DNA of 52,216 nucleotides from Streptomyces sp. CT34 (GCF_000805335.1 NZ_KN708638.1:2976905-3029120), one strand, 5' to 3'. Shown: positions 27,396 through 35,994, counted from the first letter of the stretch. Numbers and translations are program-made. The notes: generated by a model from the letters alone, not told the origin.

Positions 27396-28121
27396 TCAGT
27401 CGCGGGCGGCCCGGGAGAAGAGTGTGCCCAGTTCCGGGCAGGCGAGCGTGCGTCCGAGCAGCCGCAGGCCCTCCCAGACCGTCACCTGATTGGCGGTGAG
27501 GACCGGTTTGCCGAGCGCCGCTTCGAGGGCGGGCAGATGGGCGGCGGTGTGCAGGGCGGTGTCGGGCAGCAGGACGGCGTCCGCGTCGGGATGGTCGCCG
27601 GCGCGGGCCAGGGCCAGCACCTCGTCGCGGCCCCAGGTGCCGACCTCGGCGGCGGTGATGATGCCGCTGCCGCGGGTCGCGACGACCTCCGTGCCGGCGG
27701 ATTTCAGGAACGCGTGGAAGTACTCGGCGACATCGTCGGGATAGGTCGCGGCGATCGCGACCCGTCGGGCGCCGACCTCGCGGACGGCGTGCGCGAAGGC
27801 GAAGGACGTGCTGGAGGCCGGCAGCCCGGCGGTGGCCGACAGCTCCCGCACCTGCTGCTGGGCGCCTTCCCAGCCGTAGACGAAGCTGGCGCTGGTGCAG
27901 GCCCACACGACGGCCTCGGCGCCGCGCGCCCTGAGCTCGGCGACGCCGGCGGCGAGCCGGGGCGCGGCGCCCATCTCCAGGAGGGCGTCGACGCGATGGG
28001 CGTCCTCGCCGATGTCGGTGTGGACGAGCGGCAGGCGGACGGTGCCGCCCAGGAGCGTTTCGAGCCGGGGGTAGTCGTCCTCGGCGGAGTGGCCGGGGTA
28101 GAGGAAGCCGACCGATGCCAT
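27396..28121 (-). CDS. Maleate isomerase / arylmalonate decarboxylase family protein (EutA-like)
   Basis: 241-residue Asp/Glu-racemase-superfamily protein. The first catalytic-Cys strand is VVWACTSASFVYGWEG. The position of the second Cys reads VLLPDTALHTAAH, with Asp replacing Cys. The conserved C-terminal block is KPVLTANQVTVWEGLRLLG. Family members isomerise maleate, racemise or decarboxylate small dicarboxylates; those in ectoine clusters are called EutA. With one Cys only, this copy may decarboxylate or bind rather than isomerise. ATG 28121 has GGGAGA upstream. It is the last gene of a two-gene unit with the paralogue at 28222. Confidence 0.83.
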   Translation of the reverse strand: MASVGFLYPGHSAEDDYPRLETLLGGTVRLPLVHTDIGEDAHRVDALLEMGAAPRLAAGVAELRARGAEAVVWACTSASFVYGWEGAQQQVRELSATAGLPASSTSFAFAHAVREVGARRVAIAATYPDDVAEYFHAFLKSAGTEVVATRGSGIITAAEVGTWGRDEVLALARAGDHPDADAVLLPDTALHTAAHLPALEAALGKPVLTANQVTVWEGLRLLGRTLACPELGTLFSRAARD

Positions 28122-28221
28122 GCAGATCTCCCTTGCGGGTGCGCGTACGGGGTGCGGTGCGGGAAGCGGGCTGCCGGCGGGGGCGCCGGCAGCGGGCGGG
28201 CGGGGCGGAGCCGGACCGGCC

Positions 28222-29160
28222 TCACACGGGGGGCTGAGGTCCGGGGTCGTCGGGCAGGTACGGGGGCGGTTCGGTGCCGTCACCGGGATCCGCCTCGGGC
28301 GGCGGGGCCGGCGGTCCGGCGAAGGCGGCCTCGGGGGTGGCGCCCGGTCCGCCGTCGGGCGGCGGCTGAGTGCCGGTCATGCCGGGGATGCCGGTCGTCC
28401 CGGTCATGGCCGCCGGCCCGCGCCGCGCGACCGGATCGACCAGCGCCTGGTAGGCGCCGACGGCCGGTACGCCGATGGCGCGCAGCGCGGCCCACATCGT
28501 CACCTGATTGGCGGACAGGACCGGCATCCGCAGCTCGGCTTCCAGCTGCGGGATGACGTCGTAGGTGGGCAGGTTCGTGCAGCTGATGAACAGCGCCTCG
28601 GGGCCGCCGACAACGGCCGCGCGGGCCATGTCGACGACGTCGCGGTAGGGGACCTTCCAGATGTGCCGGGTGAGTCCGAGGTAGGCGCGGCCGGTGACCG
28701 TGATGCCGGCCTCGCCGAGATAGTCCTCCAGGGAATCGGTGACCGATTTGGTGTAGGGCGTGACGACGGCAACGTGATGGGCGTCGATCTCGCGGAGTGC
28801 TTCGATGATCGCACCCGAGGTGGTGAGCGAGGGGACCTCGCCCGCCTGCGTCATGGCCGCGCACATCGCCCGTTCGCCCGCCATACCGCCGACGAAGCTG
28901 CCGGACGTGCACGCATAGGCGATGACCTGTGGCGATACCGCGCACAGCGCCTCGACGGCGGCGTGCAGCGTTTCGTGCTCGCTGACCAGACGGGCCAGGT
29001 CGAGACTGACCTCGACGGGCACGAAGGGCGTACGGGTGAGGTGGAGGGACACGTCGTCGGGGACCCAGCGCCACAACTCCCGATCGAGCGCGAAGTCGAA
29101 GGGTGCGACGACGCCCACGCCGAGCTGAGGCTGTGGGCCACCCAGGAAAGAGACGTCCAT
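28222..29160 (-). CDS. Maleate isomerase family protein (EutA-like), two-Cys form
   Basis: 312 residues. Both catalytic Cys are present: IAYACTSGSFVGG and EALFISCTNLPTYD. The C-terminal core block MPVLSANQVTMWAALRAIGV is nearly the same as in the neighbour at 27396. After the core (about 245) there is a Pro/Gly-rich tail of ~65 residues, not typical of the family. Predicted cis-trans isomerase or racemase on a small dicarboxylate. It is divergent from the dehydrogenase at 29368; together with the amidase, DUF3830 protein and EhuABCD transporter it forms a catabolic locus. Confidence 0.85.
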   Translation of the reverse strand: MDVSFLGGPQPQLGVGVVAPFDFALDRELWRWVPDDVSLHLTRTPFVPVEVSLDLARLVSEHETLHAAVEALCAVSPQVIAYACTSGSFVGGMAGERAMCAAMTQAGEVPSLTTSGAIIEALREIDAHHVAVVTPYTKSVTDSLEDYLGEAGITVTGRAYLGLTRHIWKVPYRDVVDMARAAVVGGPEALFISCTNLPTYDVIPQLEAELRMPVLSANQVTMWAALRAIGVPAVGAYQALVDPVARRGPAAMTGTTGIPGMTGTQPPPDGGPGATPEAAFAGPPAPPPEADPGDGTEPPPYLPDDPGPQPPV

Positions 29161-29258
29161 GAAGGCCCCTAGAAGACACGAAGGGCTGGATTGGCCAGGC
29201 CAGTGGCCGGAGGAGGTGGTGCAGCCGGACAAGCCGGGACGTCGGGACAGAGCCGTTG

Positions 29259-29287
29259 TTGACACGGTAGATACGACTTCCTAGCGT
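29259..29287 (+). promoter_or_regulatory. Candidate housekeeping promoter for the dehydrogenase-amidase genes
   Basis: Perfect -35 TTGACA (29259-29264), 17-bp spacer and TAGCGT (29282-29287) as -10, about 80 bp before ATG 29368, in the 207-bp divergent region. Confidence 0.6.
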
Positions 29288-29367
29288 GGTCAATCCTCGC
29301 ATCTCAGGCATCTGTCGGCGCCCTTTTCCTGCATACGGGGCACACGTTTCAGAACGGTTTCTGGCCT

Positions 29368-30345
29368 ATGTCCGCACGCACCGACTTCACCGTTCTCGTC
29401 CTCGGCTCCGACCCGCCCCCGAAGCTGGACCGGCTCGCCGGCCGGGCCCGCGTGGTCTTCGCCGACGAGACGTCGCTGACCGATCGACTCCCCACCGCCG
29501 ACGTGCTGTTGGCCTGGGATTTCACCTCCGACGCGATCCGTGAGCGGTGGCCGGAAAGCGGCCCCCGCCCCCGTTGGGTGCACACCGCGAGCGCCGGCGT
29601 GGACCGGCTCCTGAGCCCGGCGCTGATCGCCGACGACAGCGTCGTCGTCACCAACGCCCGCGGGGTCTTCGAGCAGCCGATCGCCGAGTACGTCGCCGGG
29701 CTGGTGATCGCCATGGCCAAGGACTTCTACGGCAGTTGGGAGCTGCAACGGCAGCGGCGCTGGCAGCACCGCGACACACTGCGGCTGGCCGGCACCCGCG
29801 CCGTCGTGGTGGGCTCCGGGCCGATCGGCCGGGCCATCGGCGCCACCCTGCTGGCACTGGGTGTCACGGTGGATCTGGTCGGCCGGCGGGAGCGGCCCGG
29901 CGATCCGCAATTCGGCCGGGTCCATGCCGCCGGCGCGCTGAACGGGCTGCTGCCGCAGGCGGATTGGGTGGTCTGCGCGGCGCCGCTGACGGAGGAGAAC
30001 CGCGGCATGTTCGACGCGGCGGCGTTCGCGCGGATGCCGCGCCGCGCCCGGTTCATCAACGTCGGGCGCGGGCCGCTGGTCGACGAGGCGGCGCTGGAGG
30101 CGGCGCTGCGCGGGTGGCGGATCGCGGCGGCGGCGCTGGACGTCTTCGAGCGCGAGCCGCTGGGCGCGGACAGCCCGCTGTGGGACGTACCGCATCTGAT
30201 CGTCTCGCCGCACATGAGCGGCGACACCCTGGGCTGGCGGGACGCGCTCGCCGAGCAGTTCCAGGACAACTTCGACCGGTGGGCGGCCGGCGAGCCGCTG
30301 CTCAACGTGGTCGACAAGCAGCTCGGGTACGTACCGGTGACGTGA
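29368..30345 (+). CDS. D-2-hydroxyacid dehydrogenase
   Basis: 325-residue NAD(P)-dependent enzyme. Rossmann motif AVVVGSGPIGRAIGATLLAL lies in the middle. Catalytic Arg is in RFINVGRGPLVDEAAL, Glu in ALDVFEREPLG and His in LIVSPHMSGDTLGW. All three catalytic residues are present. It should reduce a 2-keto acid or oxidise a D-2-hydroxyacid. ATG 29368 has no strong Shine-Dalgarno. The amidase starts 82 bp downstream, so the two are likely co-transcribed. In this locus it may finish the conversion of the imported substrate. Confidence 0.9.
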   Translation: MSARTDFTVLVLGSDPPPKLDRLAGRARVVFADETSLTDRLPTADVLLAWDFTSDAIRERWPESGPRPRWVHTASAGVDRLLSPALIADDSVVVTNARGVFEQPIAEYVAGLVIAMAKDFYGSWELQRQRRWQHRDTLRLAGTRAVVVGSGPIGRAIGATLLALGVTVDLVGRRERPGDPQFGRVHAAGALNGLLPQADWVVCAAPLTEENRGMFDAAAFARMPRRARFINVGRGPLVDEAALEAALRGWRIAAAALDVFEREPLGADSPLWDVPHLIVSPHMSGDTLGWRDALAEQFQDNFDRWAAGEPLLNVVDKQLGYVPVT

Positions 30346-30427
30346 GGCACCGGCGATGTGACGCCGCGGGCCGCCGCGGCCCCGCCCCCGCCCGCCCCGC
30401 CTGGGGCCACCGACGCCCGGAGGACGC

Positions 30428-31846
30428 ATGACGCACGGACCGACCCACCTCGCCGATCTCACCGCCACCCGTCTGACGGCCGGCTACGCGGCCGGCGAGT
30501 TCTCCCCCGTGGAGGCCACCGCGGCCGTACTGGAGCGCGCCGCGGCGGCCCAGGCGGCCACCAACTCCTTCACCCTGATCACCGCGGACGAGGCGCTGGC
30601 CGCCGCCGGGGAGTCGGCGAAGCGCTGGCTGCGCGGGGAGCCGGCCGGGCCGGTGGACGGGGTGCCGGTGACCGTCAAGGACCTTCTGCTGACCCGCGGC
30701 ACGCCGACGCTGCGCGGCTCGCGGACGGTGCGGACCGAGGGCGCGGTGTGGGACGAGGACACGCCGTCGGTGGCCCGGCTGCGGGAGTCGGGTGCGGTGT
30801 TCGTGGGCAAGACGACCACGCCGGAGTTCGGCTGGAAGGGTGTCACCGACAGTCCGCGGCACGGGGTGACGGGCAATCCGTACGATCCGCGGCGCACCGC
30901 GGGCGGCTCCAGCGGCGGCAGCGCGGCGGCGGTGGCGCTGGGGGCGGGGCCGCTGAGCCTGGGCACGGACGGCGGCGGCTCGGTGCGGATCCCGGCGTCG
31001 TTCTGCGGGATCTTCGCGCTCAAGGCGACGTACGGGCGGGTGCCGCACTATCCGGCGAGCCCGTTCGGGACGCTGGCGCACGTCGGGCCGATGACCCGCG
31101 ACGCGGCGGACGCGGCGCTGATGATGGACGTGATCTGCCGCCCCGACTGGCGGGACTGGTCGCAGCTGGGGCCGGTGGCCGGCTCGTTCCGGGAGGCGCT
31201 GGCCGGCCCGGTGTCCGGACTGCGGGTGGCCTACAGCCCGTCGCTGGGCTGGGACGTCCCGGTGGCCCCGGAGGTCGCCGCGGCGGTGCGCGGGGTCGCG
31301 GACCGGCTGGCCGGGCTCGGCGCGCACGTCGAGGAGGCCGACCCGGGCATCGAGGATCCCGTGGAGGCGTTCCACACGCTGTGGTTCAGCGGCGCGGCCC
31401 GGCTGGTGCAGCCGCTCGGGGACGCGGAGCGGGCGCTGCTGGACCCGGGCCTGCGGGAGATCTGCGAGCAGGGCGCCCGCTACAGCGCGCTGGAGTATCT
31501 GGCCGCGGTCGACGTGCGGATGGCGCTGGGGCGGGCGATGGGCGGCTTCCACAGCGGCTACGACCTGCTGGTGACGCCGACCGAGCCGATCACCGCCTTC
31601 GAGGCGGGGGCCGAAGGGCCGCCCGGCTCCGGCCACACCCGCTGGACCGGCTGGACGCCGTTCACCTACCCCTTCAACCTCACCCAGCAGCCCGCCGCGA
31701 CACTGCCCTGCGGAGTGGACGGCGACGGGCTGCCGATCGGGGTCCAACTGGTGGGCGCGCGGCACGCGGACGCGCTGGTGCTGCGCGTCGCGCACGCGCT
31801 GTACGAGGCCGGGGTCGCGCGGATCCCGCCGCCCCCGGCCGCGTAG
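30428..31846 (+). CDS. Amidase (amidase signature family)
   Basis: 472-residue amidase. The Ser-cisSer-Lys triad is in place: Lys in GVPVTVKDLLLTRG and the two Ser in the Gly-rich signature TAGGSSGGSAAAVALGAGPL, followed by GTDGGGSVRIPASFCG. C-terminal block LPCGVDGDGLPIGVQLVG is also typical. It hydrolyses a linear amide to acid plus ammonia; substrate unknown, but the genomic setting suggests an amide intermediate of the transported compound. ATG 30428 was chosen. It is convergent with the DUF3830 gene, only 12 bp apart. Confidence 0.91.
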   Translation: MTHGPTHLADLTATRLTAGYAAGEFSPVEATAAVLERAAAAQAATNSFTLITADEALAAAGESAKRWLRGEPAGPVDGVPVTVKDLLLTRGTPTLRGSRTVRTEGAVWDEDTPSVARLRESGAVFVGKTTTPEFGWKGVTDSPRHGVTGNPYDPRRTAGGSSGGSAAAVALGAGPLSLGTDGGGSVRIPASFCGIFALKATYGRVPHYPASPFGTLAHVGPMTRDAADAALMMDVICRPDWRDWSQLGPVAGSFREALAGPVSGLRVAYSPSLGWDVPVAPEVAAAVRGVADRLAGLGAHVEEADPGIEDPVEAFHTLWFSGAARLVQPLGDAERALLDPGLREICEQGARYSALEYLAAVDVRMALGRAMGGFHSGYDLLVTPTEPITAFEAGAEGPPGSGHTRWTGWTPFTYPFNLTQQPAATLPCGVDGDGLPIGVQLVGARHADALVLRVAHALYEAGVARIPPPPAA

Positions 31847-31858
31847 CACCGGGGTTCC

Positions 31859-32359
31859 TCAGGCCCGGCGGAAGCTCAGGGTCTCCCCCAGGGCCCCGGC
31901 CCGCCACAGGTCCTGGCAGGCGTCGGCCATCCGGTCCAGGCCGTCGACGACCGCGCCCCAGACGATGCCCGGCACCCAGCCCGCGTCGCCGTTGATCAGC
32001 AGGTTGTTGCGCTCGTAGAACAGCGCGAGGTCGACGACGGTGGCGCGGCCCTGGTGCTTGGCCTCGCGCTCGTAGCCGTACGACGCGGTGCCCAACTGGG
32101 TGTCGCTGAAGGTGAAGTAGCACAGGTCGCCGGGGATCGGGGTGATCGTCGGGTTCTCCAGCGGCGGCTCCTGCGGCGCGAACGGCGGAACAAGCGCGTA
32201 GATCTCGTTGCGCGCGTACTTGGCGTGGTAGACATCGCCGCCGAGAGGGAGCGCATCCCAGACGGCGTTGCAGGTGATCGGAGCGCGGTCGTCGAGCAAC
32301 TTGGCCGTGCAGCTCACGCCGCGCTTGTCCAGGGAGACTTCGATGAAGCGATCGGTCAT
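31859..32359 (-). CDS. DUF3830 family protein
   Basis: 166-residue cytoplasmic protein. Recognisable pattern: APITCNAVWDALPLGGDVYH, KYARNEIYALVPPFAP, GDLCYFTFSD and NNLLINGDAGWVPG. DUF3830 resembles cyclophilin-like barrels and is often found next to amidases and Ehu-type transporters. The biochemical role is unknown; an unusual lyase or binding role is possible. Start ATG 32359 was chosen because the conserved MTDRFIEVSL begins there. It is divergent from the binding-protein gene at 32468 with 108 bp between. Confidence 0.82.
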   Translation of the reverse strand: MTDRFIEVSLDKRGVSCTAKLLDDRAPITCNAVWDALPLGGDVYHAKYARNEIYALVPPFAPQEPPLENPTITPIPGDLCYFTFSDTQLGTASYGYEREAKHQGRATVVDLALFYERNNLLINGDAGWVPGIVWGAVVDGLDRMADACQDLWRAGALGETLSFRRA

Positions 32360-32467
32360 ATCCCGAGCGTAGGGGGCAATACCGGCGTACGGAACATCTC
32401 CCGGCACCTACGTGACGGGCCGGAAACGATCGGCATAAGTGTGAAGGGTTCGGGTAGCCGCGCGCCC

Positions 32468-33400
32468 ATGGCTCCACCACAGGGGAAGACCTCAGAAAAC
32501 CAAGGACAACGAACCAGCGGCATCCGCCGCCGCTCGCTGCTCGCGGGGGTAGCGGCGCTCGGCGCTGCGGGTGCCATGGGAGCGGTCAGCGCCTGCAGCA
32601 GGGTGCCGGCCGCCGACGCCGCGGGCGGCGGGCATCTGCTGGAGCGGCTGCGCAAGAAGGGGTCGGTCACGCTGGGACTGGCGGGCGAGCAGCCCTACGG
32701 CTACATCGGCACCGACGGCAAGATGACCGGCTCCTCCCCCACCATCGCCCGGACCGTCTTCCGGCGGCTCGGCGTCCCGCGCGTCGAGCCCTTTCCGACG
32801 GATTTCGGCTCGCTGATCGTCGGGCTGAACTCCCAGCAGTTCGACGTGGTCGCGGCCGGGATGTACATCAATCCCGAGCGCTGCGCCCAGGTCATCTTCG
32901 CCGACCCCGAATACCAGATGCTGGACGCCTTCCTCGTCCCCAAGGGAAATCCGAAAAAGCTGCACACCTACAAGGACATCGCGCGGACCGGCGCGCGGAT
33001 GGCCACCGGTGTCGGTTACGCCGAACTCGGCTACGCCAAGGAAGCCGGCGTCACCGGCATCACCACGCTGCCGGACCAGTTGGCGGGGCTGCTGGCCGTC
33101 GAGCAGGGCCGGGTGGACGTCTTCGTCGGCACGGCCGTGACGGTGCGCAACGTCGTACGGCAGTCGGGGACCACGAAGGCGGAGGCGACGCCCGAGGTCA
33201 CACCGTTCATGAAGGGCAAGCCGGTCATCGACGTCGGCGCCTTCGCGTTCCGCACACCGGAGACCAATCTGCGCGACGCCTTCAACCGCGAGCTGCACAA
33301 GATGAAGAAGTCCGGGGAACTCCTGGACCTCATGCGGCCCTTCGGCTTCACCGAGCATCAGATGACGGAGATCACCGCCAAGGAGAAGTGCCGGCCATGA
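32468..33400 (+). CDS. ehuB: Ehu-type ABC transporter substrate-binding lipoprotein
   Basis: 310 residues. Tat-type signal (RRRSLLAG) plus lipobox AVSAC near residue 42, so it is a membrane-anchored extracellular lipoprotein. The body is a family 3 solute-binding protein: GSVTLGLAGEQPYGYIG, DFGSLIVGLNSQQFDVVAAG and GVGYAELGYAKEAGV. It resembles EhuB (ectoine/hydroxyectoine) but the ligand could differ, because ectoine-degrading enzymes are missing nearby. ATG 32468 lacks a good Shine-Dalgarno; GTG 32441 is in frame. Its stop overlaps a mini-ORF by ATGA. Confidence 0.85.
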   Translation: MAPPQGKTSENQGQRTSGIRRRSLLAGVAALGAAGAMGAVSACSRVPAADAAGGGHLLERLRKKGSVTLGLAGEQPYGYIGTDGKMTGSSPTIARTVFRRLGVPRVEPFPTDFGSLIVGLNSQQFDVVAAGMYINPERCAQVIFADPEYQMLDAFLVPKGNPKKLHTYKDIARTGARMATGVGYAELGYAKEAGVTGITTLPDQLAGLLAVEQGRVDVFVGTAVTVRNVVRQSGTTKAEATPEVTPFMKGKPVIDVGAFAFRTPETNLRDAFNRELHKMKKSGELLDLMRPFGFTEHQMTEITAKEKCRP

Positions 33401-33468
33401 GCGAGCGAATCTTTGACATGAGCGCGTCTTGCGCATACGGGGGCGGGCGAAGCGGGGTGCCGGCATGA
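33397..33468 (+). CDS. Repeat-derived mini-ORF 1 (23 aa)
   Basis: Starts at an ATG overlapping the ehuB stop (ATGA) and ends in TGA overlapping the next ATG. It encodes 23 residues beginning MSERIFDMSA and ending SGVPA. From memory this sequence recurs between genes of many Streptomyces operons. Probably a coupling spacer rather than a functional peptide. Confidence 0.45.
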   Translation: MSERIFDMSASCAYGGGRSGVPA

Positions 33469-33572
33469 GCGAGCACAGCATGGGGGTCCCCCCGGCCGGA
33501 GGCTGGGGGAGAATCATCAGGGGGTGCGCGCCTCGCGAATGCGAGGGCGAGCGAAGCGAGGTCTCGGCATGA
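33465..33572 (+). CDS. Repeat-derived mini-ORF 2 (35 aa)
   Basis: 35 residues beginning MSEHSMGVPP and ending RSEVSA. Begins at ATGA with mini-ORF 1 and ends in ATGA with ehuC. The inside holds the repeat at 33481-33511. Same start (MSE) and end (V-x-A) pattern as mini-ORF 1, which suggests they are related units. Confidence 0.45.
   Translation: MSEHSMGVPPAGGWGRIIRGCAPRECEGERSEVSA
33481..33511. repeat. Dispersed G/C-rich repeat between ehuB and ehuC
   Basis: TGGGGGTCCCCCCGG, CCGGAGGCTGGGGGAG in order, with imperfect dyad symmetry; a common Streptomyces intergenic repeat type, related to the 5' part of the gene at 21575. Confidence 0.65.
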
Positions 33573-34315
33573 GCGACATCACCTGGGGGCTGTGGCAACT
33601 CCTGTTCAAAGGGGTCTGGATCACCGTCCAACTGACCGTCTACAGCGCGGCGCTGGGCGCCGTGGTGGCATTCGGCATCGGGATAGCACGCACCCACCGG
33701 CTGTGGATCGTGCGGTTCCTTTCCGGGGCCTATTTCGAGATCTTCCGCGGCACCTCCGCGCTGATCCTGATGTTCTGGATGTTCTTCGTGCTGCCGATGG
33801 GCTTCGGCTGGCAGCTGGTCCCGATGTGGGCCGCGGTCCTCACCCTGGGCCTGACCTACGGGGCGTACGGGTCCGAGGTCGTGCGGGGCGCGATCGCGGC
33901 GGTGCCCGTGGAGCAGCGGGAGGCGGGCGTGGCGCTCAGCTTCTCGCCCGGCCAGCAGCTGCGGAAGATCGTCCTGCCGCAGGCCTGGCCCGGCATGATC
34001 CCTCCGTTCAACAACCTGCTGATCGAACTGCTCAAGGGCACCGCGCTGGTGTCGATCCTGGGCGTCGGCGACATAGCGTTCGGGGCCTCCCTGGTCCGCA
34101 ACGCGACCGCCCACAGCGCCCCGGTCTACACGATCATCCTGGTCATGTACTTCGCCCTGGCGTTCCTCCTGACCCGCGGGATGCGGATGGTGGAGCGCCA
34201 GGCCAAGGCGGGCGTCGGCCAGGCCCCGGCCGCCCGACCCTCGCTGAGGAGCCGGCTGAGCACCGGCCCGGCCGCCACGGGCGCCGGCGCCGCCGCGGAA
34301 GGTGAGGCACGATGA
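33569..34315 (+). CDS. ehuC: Ehu-type ABC transporter permease
   Basis: 248-residue membrane protein of the polar amino acid permease group (His/Glu/Gln/Arg type). About five hydrophobic helices. The EAA loop that contacts the ATPase is REAGVALSFSPGQQLRKIVL followed by PQAWPGMIPPFNNLLIELLK. ATG 33569 (MSDITWGLW) follows mini-ORF 2 by ATGA; longer frames upstream are repeat-derived. Stop overlaps ehuD by 4 bp. It forms the channel with EhuD and is energised by EhuA. Confidence 0.88.
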   Translation: MSDITWGLWQLLFKGVWITVQLTVYSAALGAVVAFGIGIARTHRLWIVRFLSGAYFEIFRGTSALILMFWMFFVLPMGFGWQLVPMWAAVLTLGLTYGAYGSEVVRGAIAAVPVEQREAGVALSFSPGQQLRKIVLPQAWPGMIPPFNNLLIELLKGTALVSILGVGDIAFGASLVRNATAHSAPVYTIILVMYFALAFLLTRGMRMVERQAKAGVGQAPAARPSLRSRLSTGPAATGAGAAAEGEAR

Positions 34316-34962
34316 CATTCGACTGGTCCGCGGTCGGCCACTTCATGCCGACGTTCTGGAAGGGCGTCGTCGTCACCCTCCAGGCCCTGGTCCTGGGCTC
34401 GCTGATCGCGTTCGCGCTCGGCCTGGTGTGGGCGCTGGCGCAGCGCTCCTCCCTCAAGGCGGTGCGCTGGCCGGTGACCGCGATCACCGAGTTCGTGCGC
34501 AACACCCCGCTGCTGGTGCAGCTGTTCTTCCTGTTCTACGTGATGCCGGAATGGGGTGTCACCCTCAGCGCCCTGGCCACCGGCGTGATCGGCCTGGGCC
34601 TGCACTACTCGACGTACACCGCCGAGGTCTACCGCGCCGGCATCGACGGCGTCCCGGCCGGCCAGTGGGAGGCGGCCGTCGCGCTGAGCCTGCCGCGCCG
34701 CCGCACCTGGACCGCGGTGATCCTGCCGCAGGCGATCCGCCGGGTCGCCCCGGCGCTCGGCAACTACGTCATCGCGATGCTGAAGGACTCGCCGATGCTG
34801 TTCGCCATCGGCGTGCTGGAAATGCTCGGCCAGGCACGGCAGTTCTCGTCCCAGACCTTCCAGACCGTCGAGCCGTACACGGTCGTCGGCGTCGCCTTCA
34901 TCCTCATCGCCTACCCCGCTTCTCTTCTCCTGCGAGCCCTGGAGCGCCGCCTTGTCCGCTGA
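34312..34962 (+). CDS. ehuD: Ehu-type ABC transporter permease
   Basis: 216-residue membrane protein with the same fold as EhuC. EAA loop: WEAAVALSLPRRRTWTAVIL then PQAIRRVAPALGNYVIAMLK. Helices at about 15-40, 55-80, 90-110 and 185-205. ATGA overlap with ehuC and an 11-bp overlap with ehuA show tight translational coupling. Pairs with EhuC as heterodimeric channel. Confidence 0.9.
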   Translation: MTFDWSAVGHFMPTFWKGVVVTLQALVLGSLIAFALGLVWALAQRSSLKAVRWPVTAITEFVRNTPLLVQLFFLFYVMPEWGVTLSALATGVIGLGLHYSTYTAEVYRAGIDGVPAGQWEAAVALSLPRRRTWTAVILPQAIRRVAPALGNYVIAMLKDSPMLFAIGVLEMLGQARQFSSQTFQTVEPYTVVGVAFILIAYPASLLLRALERRLVR

Positions 34963-35815
34963 CCGCGACACCCCGAACACACAGCCCGCGCAGCACGCCG
35001 ACGGCGGGCCGGACGCCCCGCGGCCCGGCGAGGCCGCGGCACCCGCCGAGGGCACCGAACTGATCCGCTTCGACAAGGTCACCAAGCGGTTCGGCGCGCA
35101 CACCGTCCTCGACGCGCTCGACATGAAGGTCTACACCGGCAAGCACGTCACGCTGATCGGCCCGTCCGGCTCCGGCAAGACGACGATCCTGCGGCTGATG
35201 ATGACGCTGCTCAAACCGGACGAGGGCACCATCAAGCTCGGCGACCGGTACCTCACCCACGAGGAGAAGGGCGGCAAGCTCGTCCCGGCGAGCGACCGCT
35301 ACAGCCGCGAGGTCCGCAAGAACATCGGCATGGTCTTCCAGCAGTTCAACCTCTTCCCCAACATGAAGGTGCTGCGGAACATCACCGAGGCCCCGGTGCA
35401 CGTACTCGGCCTCGACAAGGACGCCGCCGAGGAGCGCGCCCGCGAACTCCTCGAACTCGTCGGCCTCACCGCCCATCTCGACAAGTACCCCACCCAGCTC
35501 TCCGGCGGCCAGCAGCAGCGGGTCGCCATCGCCCGCGCCCTGGCCATGCGCCCGCAGGTCCTGCTGCTGGACGAGGTGACCTCGGCGCTCGACCCGGAAC
35601 TGGTGGCCGGCGTCCTGGACGTGCTGCGGGACATCGCACACACCACGGACATCACCATGCTCTGTGTGACGCACGAGATGAACTTCGCCCGGGACATCTC
35701 CGACTGCGTGATGATGTTCGACGCCGGCCGGGTCATCGAGTACGGCCCGCCGGAGCAGATCTTCACGGAGCCGGCGCACGAGCGGACCCGCGAGTTCCTG
35801 AGCGCGGTTCTCTAG
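34952..35815 (+). CDS. ehuA: Ehu-type ABC transporter ATPase
   Basis: 287 residues from TTG 34952, with GGAG 7 nt upstream inside ehuD. Walker A GPSGSGKTT, Q-loop MVFQQFNLFPN, signature LSGGQQQRVAIARAL, Walker B VLLLDEVTSALD and switch His (CVTHEMNFAR). All ATPase motifs intact. The first ~35 residues are a Pro/Ala-rich extension. Drives import through EhuC/D. Last gene before a strong terminator. Confidence 0.92.
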   Translation: MSADRDTPNTQPAQHADGGPDAPRPGEAAAPAEGTELIRFDKVTKRFGAHTVLDALDMKVYTGKHVTLIGPSGSGKTTILRLMMTLLKPDEGTIKLGDRYLTHEEKGGKLVPASDRYSREVRKNIGMVFQQFNLFPNMKVLRNITEAPVHVLGLDKDAAEERARELLELVGLTAHLDKYPTQLSGGQQQRVAIARALAMRPQVLLLDEVTSALDPELVAGVLDVLRDIAHTTDITMLCVTHEMNFARDISDCVMMFDAGRVIEYGPPEQIFTEPAHERTREFLSAVL

Positions 35816-35861
35816 CGCGGTTCCCCCAGCACGGTCCGCCGGCCGTCAGCCGTGCGGCACC

Positions 35862-35895
35862 GGCGCGAGTCCGGCTCCCGGGCCGGACTCGCGCC
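35862..35895 (+). terminator. Terminator of the ehu operon
   Basis: Perfect 14-bp stem (GGCGCGAGTCCGGC and complement) with a 6-nt loop, 47 bp past ehuA. Confidence 0.85.
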
Positions 35896-35961
35896 CCTAC
35901 GGTCGGATCCGGCCGACGAACCGTCAACTCCGATCGTCACCATCGGACGTCAACGCCCGTC

Positions 35962-35994
35962 GTCAGCCGCCCGACAGCCGCCCGTCAGCCGCCC
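35962..35994. repeat. Three tandem 11-bp repeats
   Basis: G(T/A)CAGCCGCCC three times in a row, so about one helical turn each. They lie in the 428-bp gap between ehuA and the IclR gene. The gap also has a near-palindrome CCTGGGCATATGCCAGG (36047-36063), a possible IclR operator. No gene is seen in the gap. Confidence 0.6.

Noticed and set aside
28120..29172. 350-codon plus-strand frame opposite the two-Cys isomerase
   Set aside because: Composition and frame bias favour the minus-strand gene, which has both catalytic Cys.
32468..35815. Firm assignment of the transporter as ectoine-specific
   Set aside because: Sequence similarity to Ehu proteins is plausible, but the enzymes nearby do not form a complete ectoine pathway, so ligand specificity was left open.
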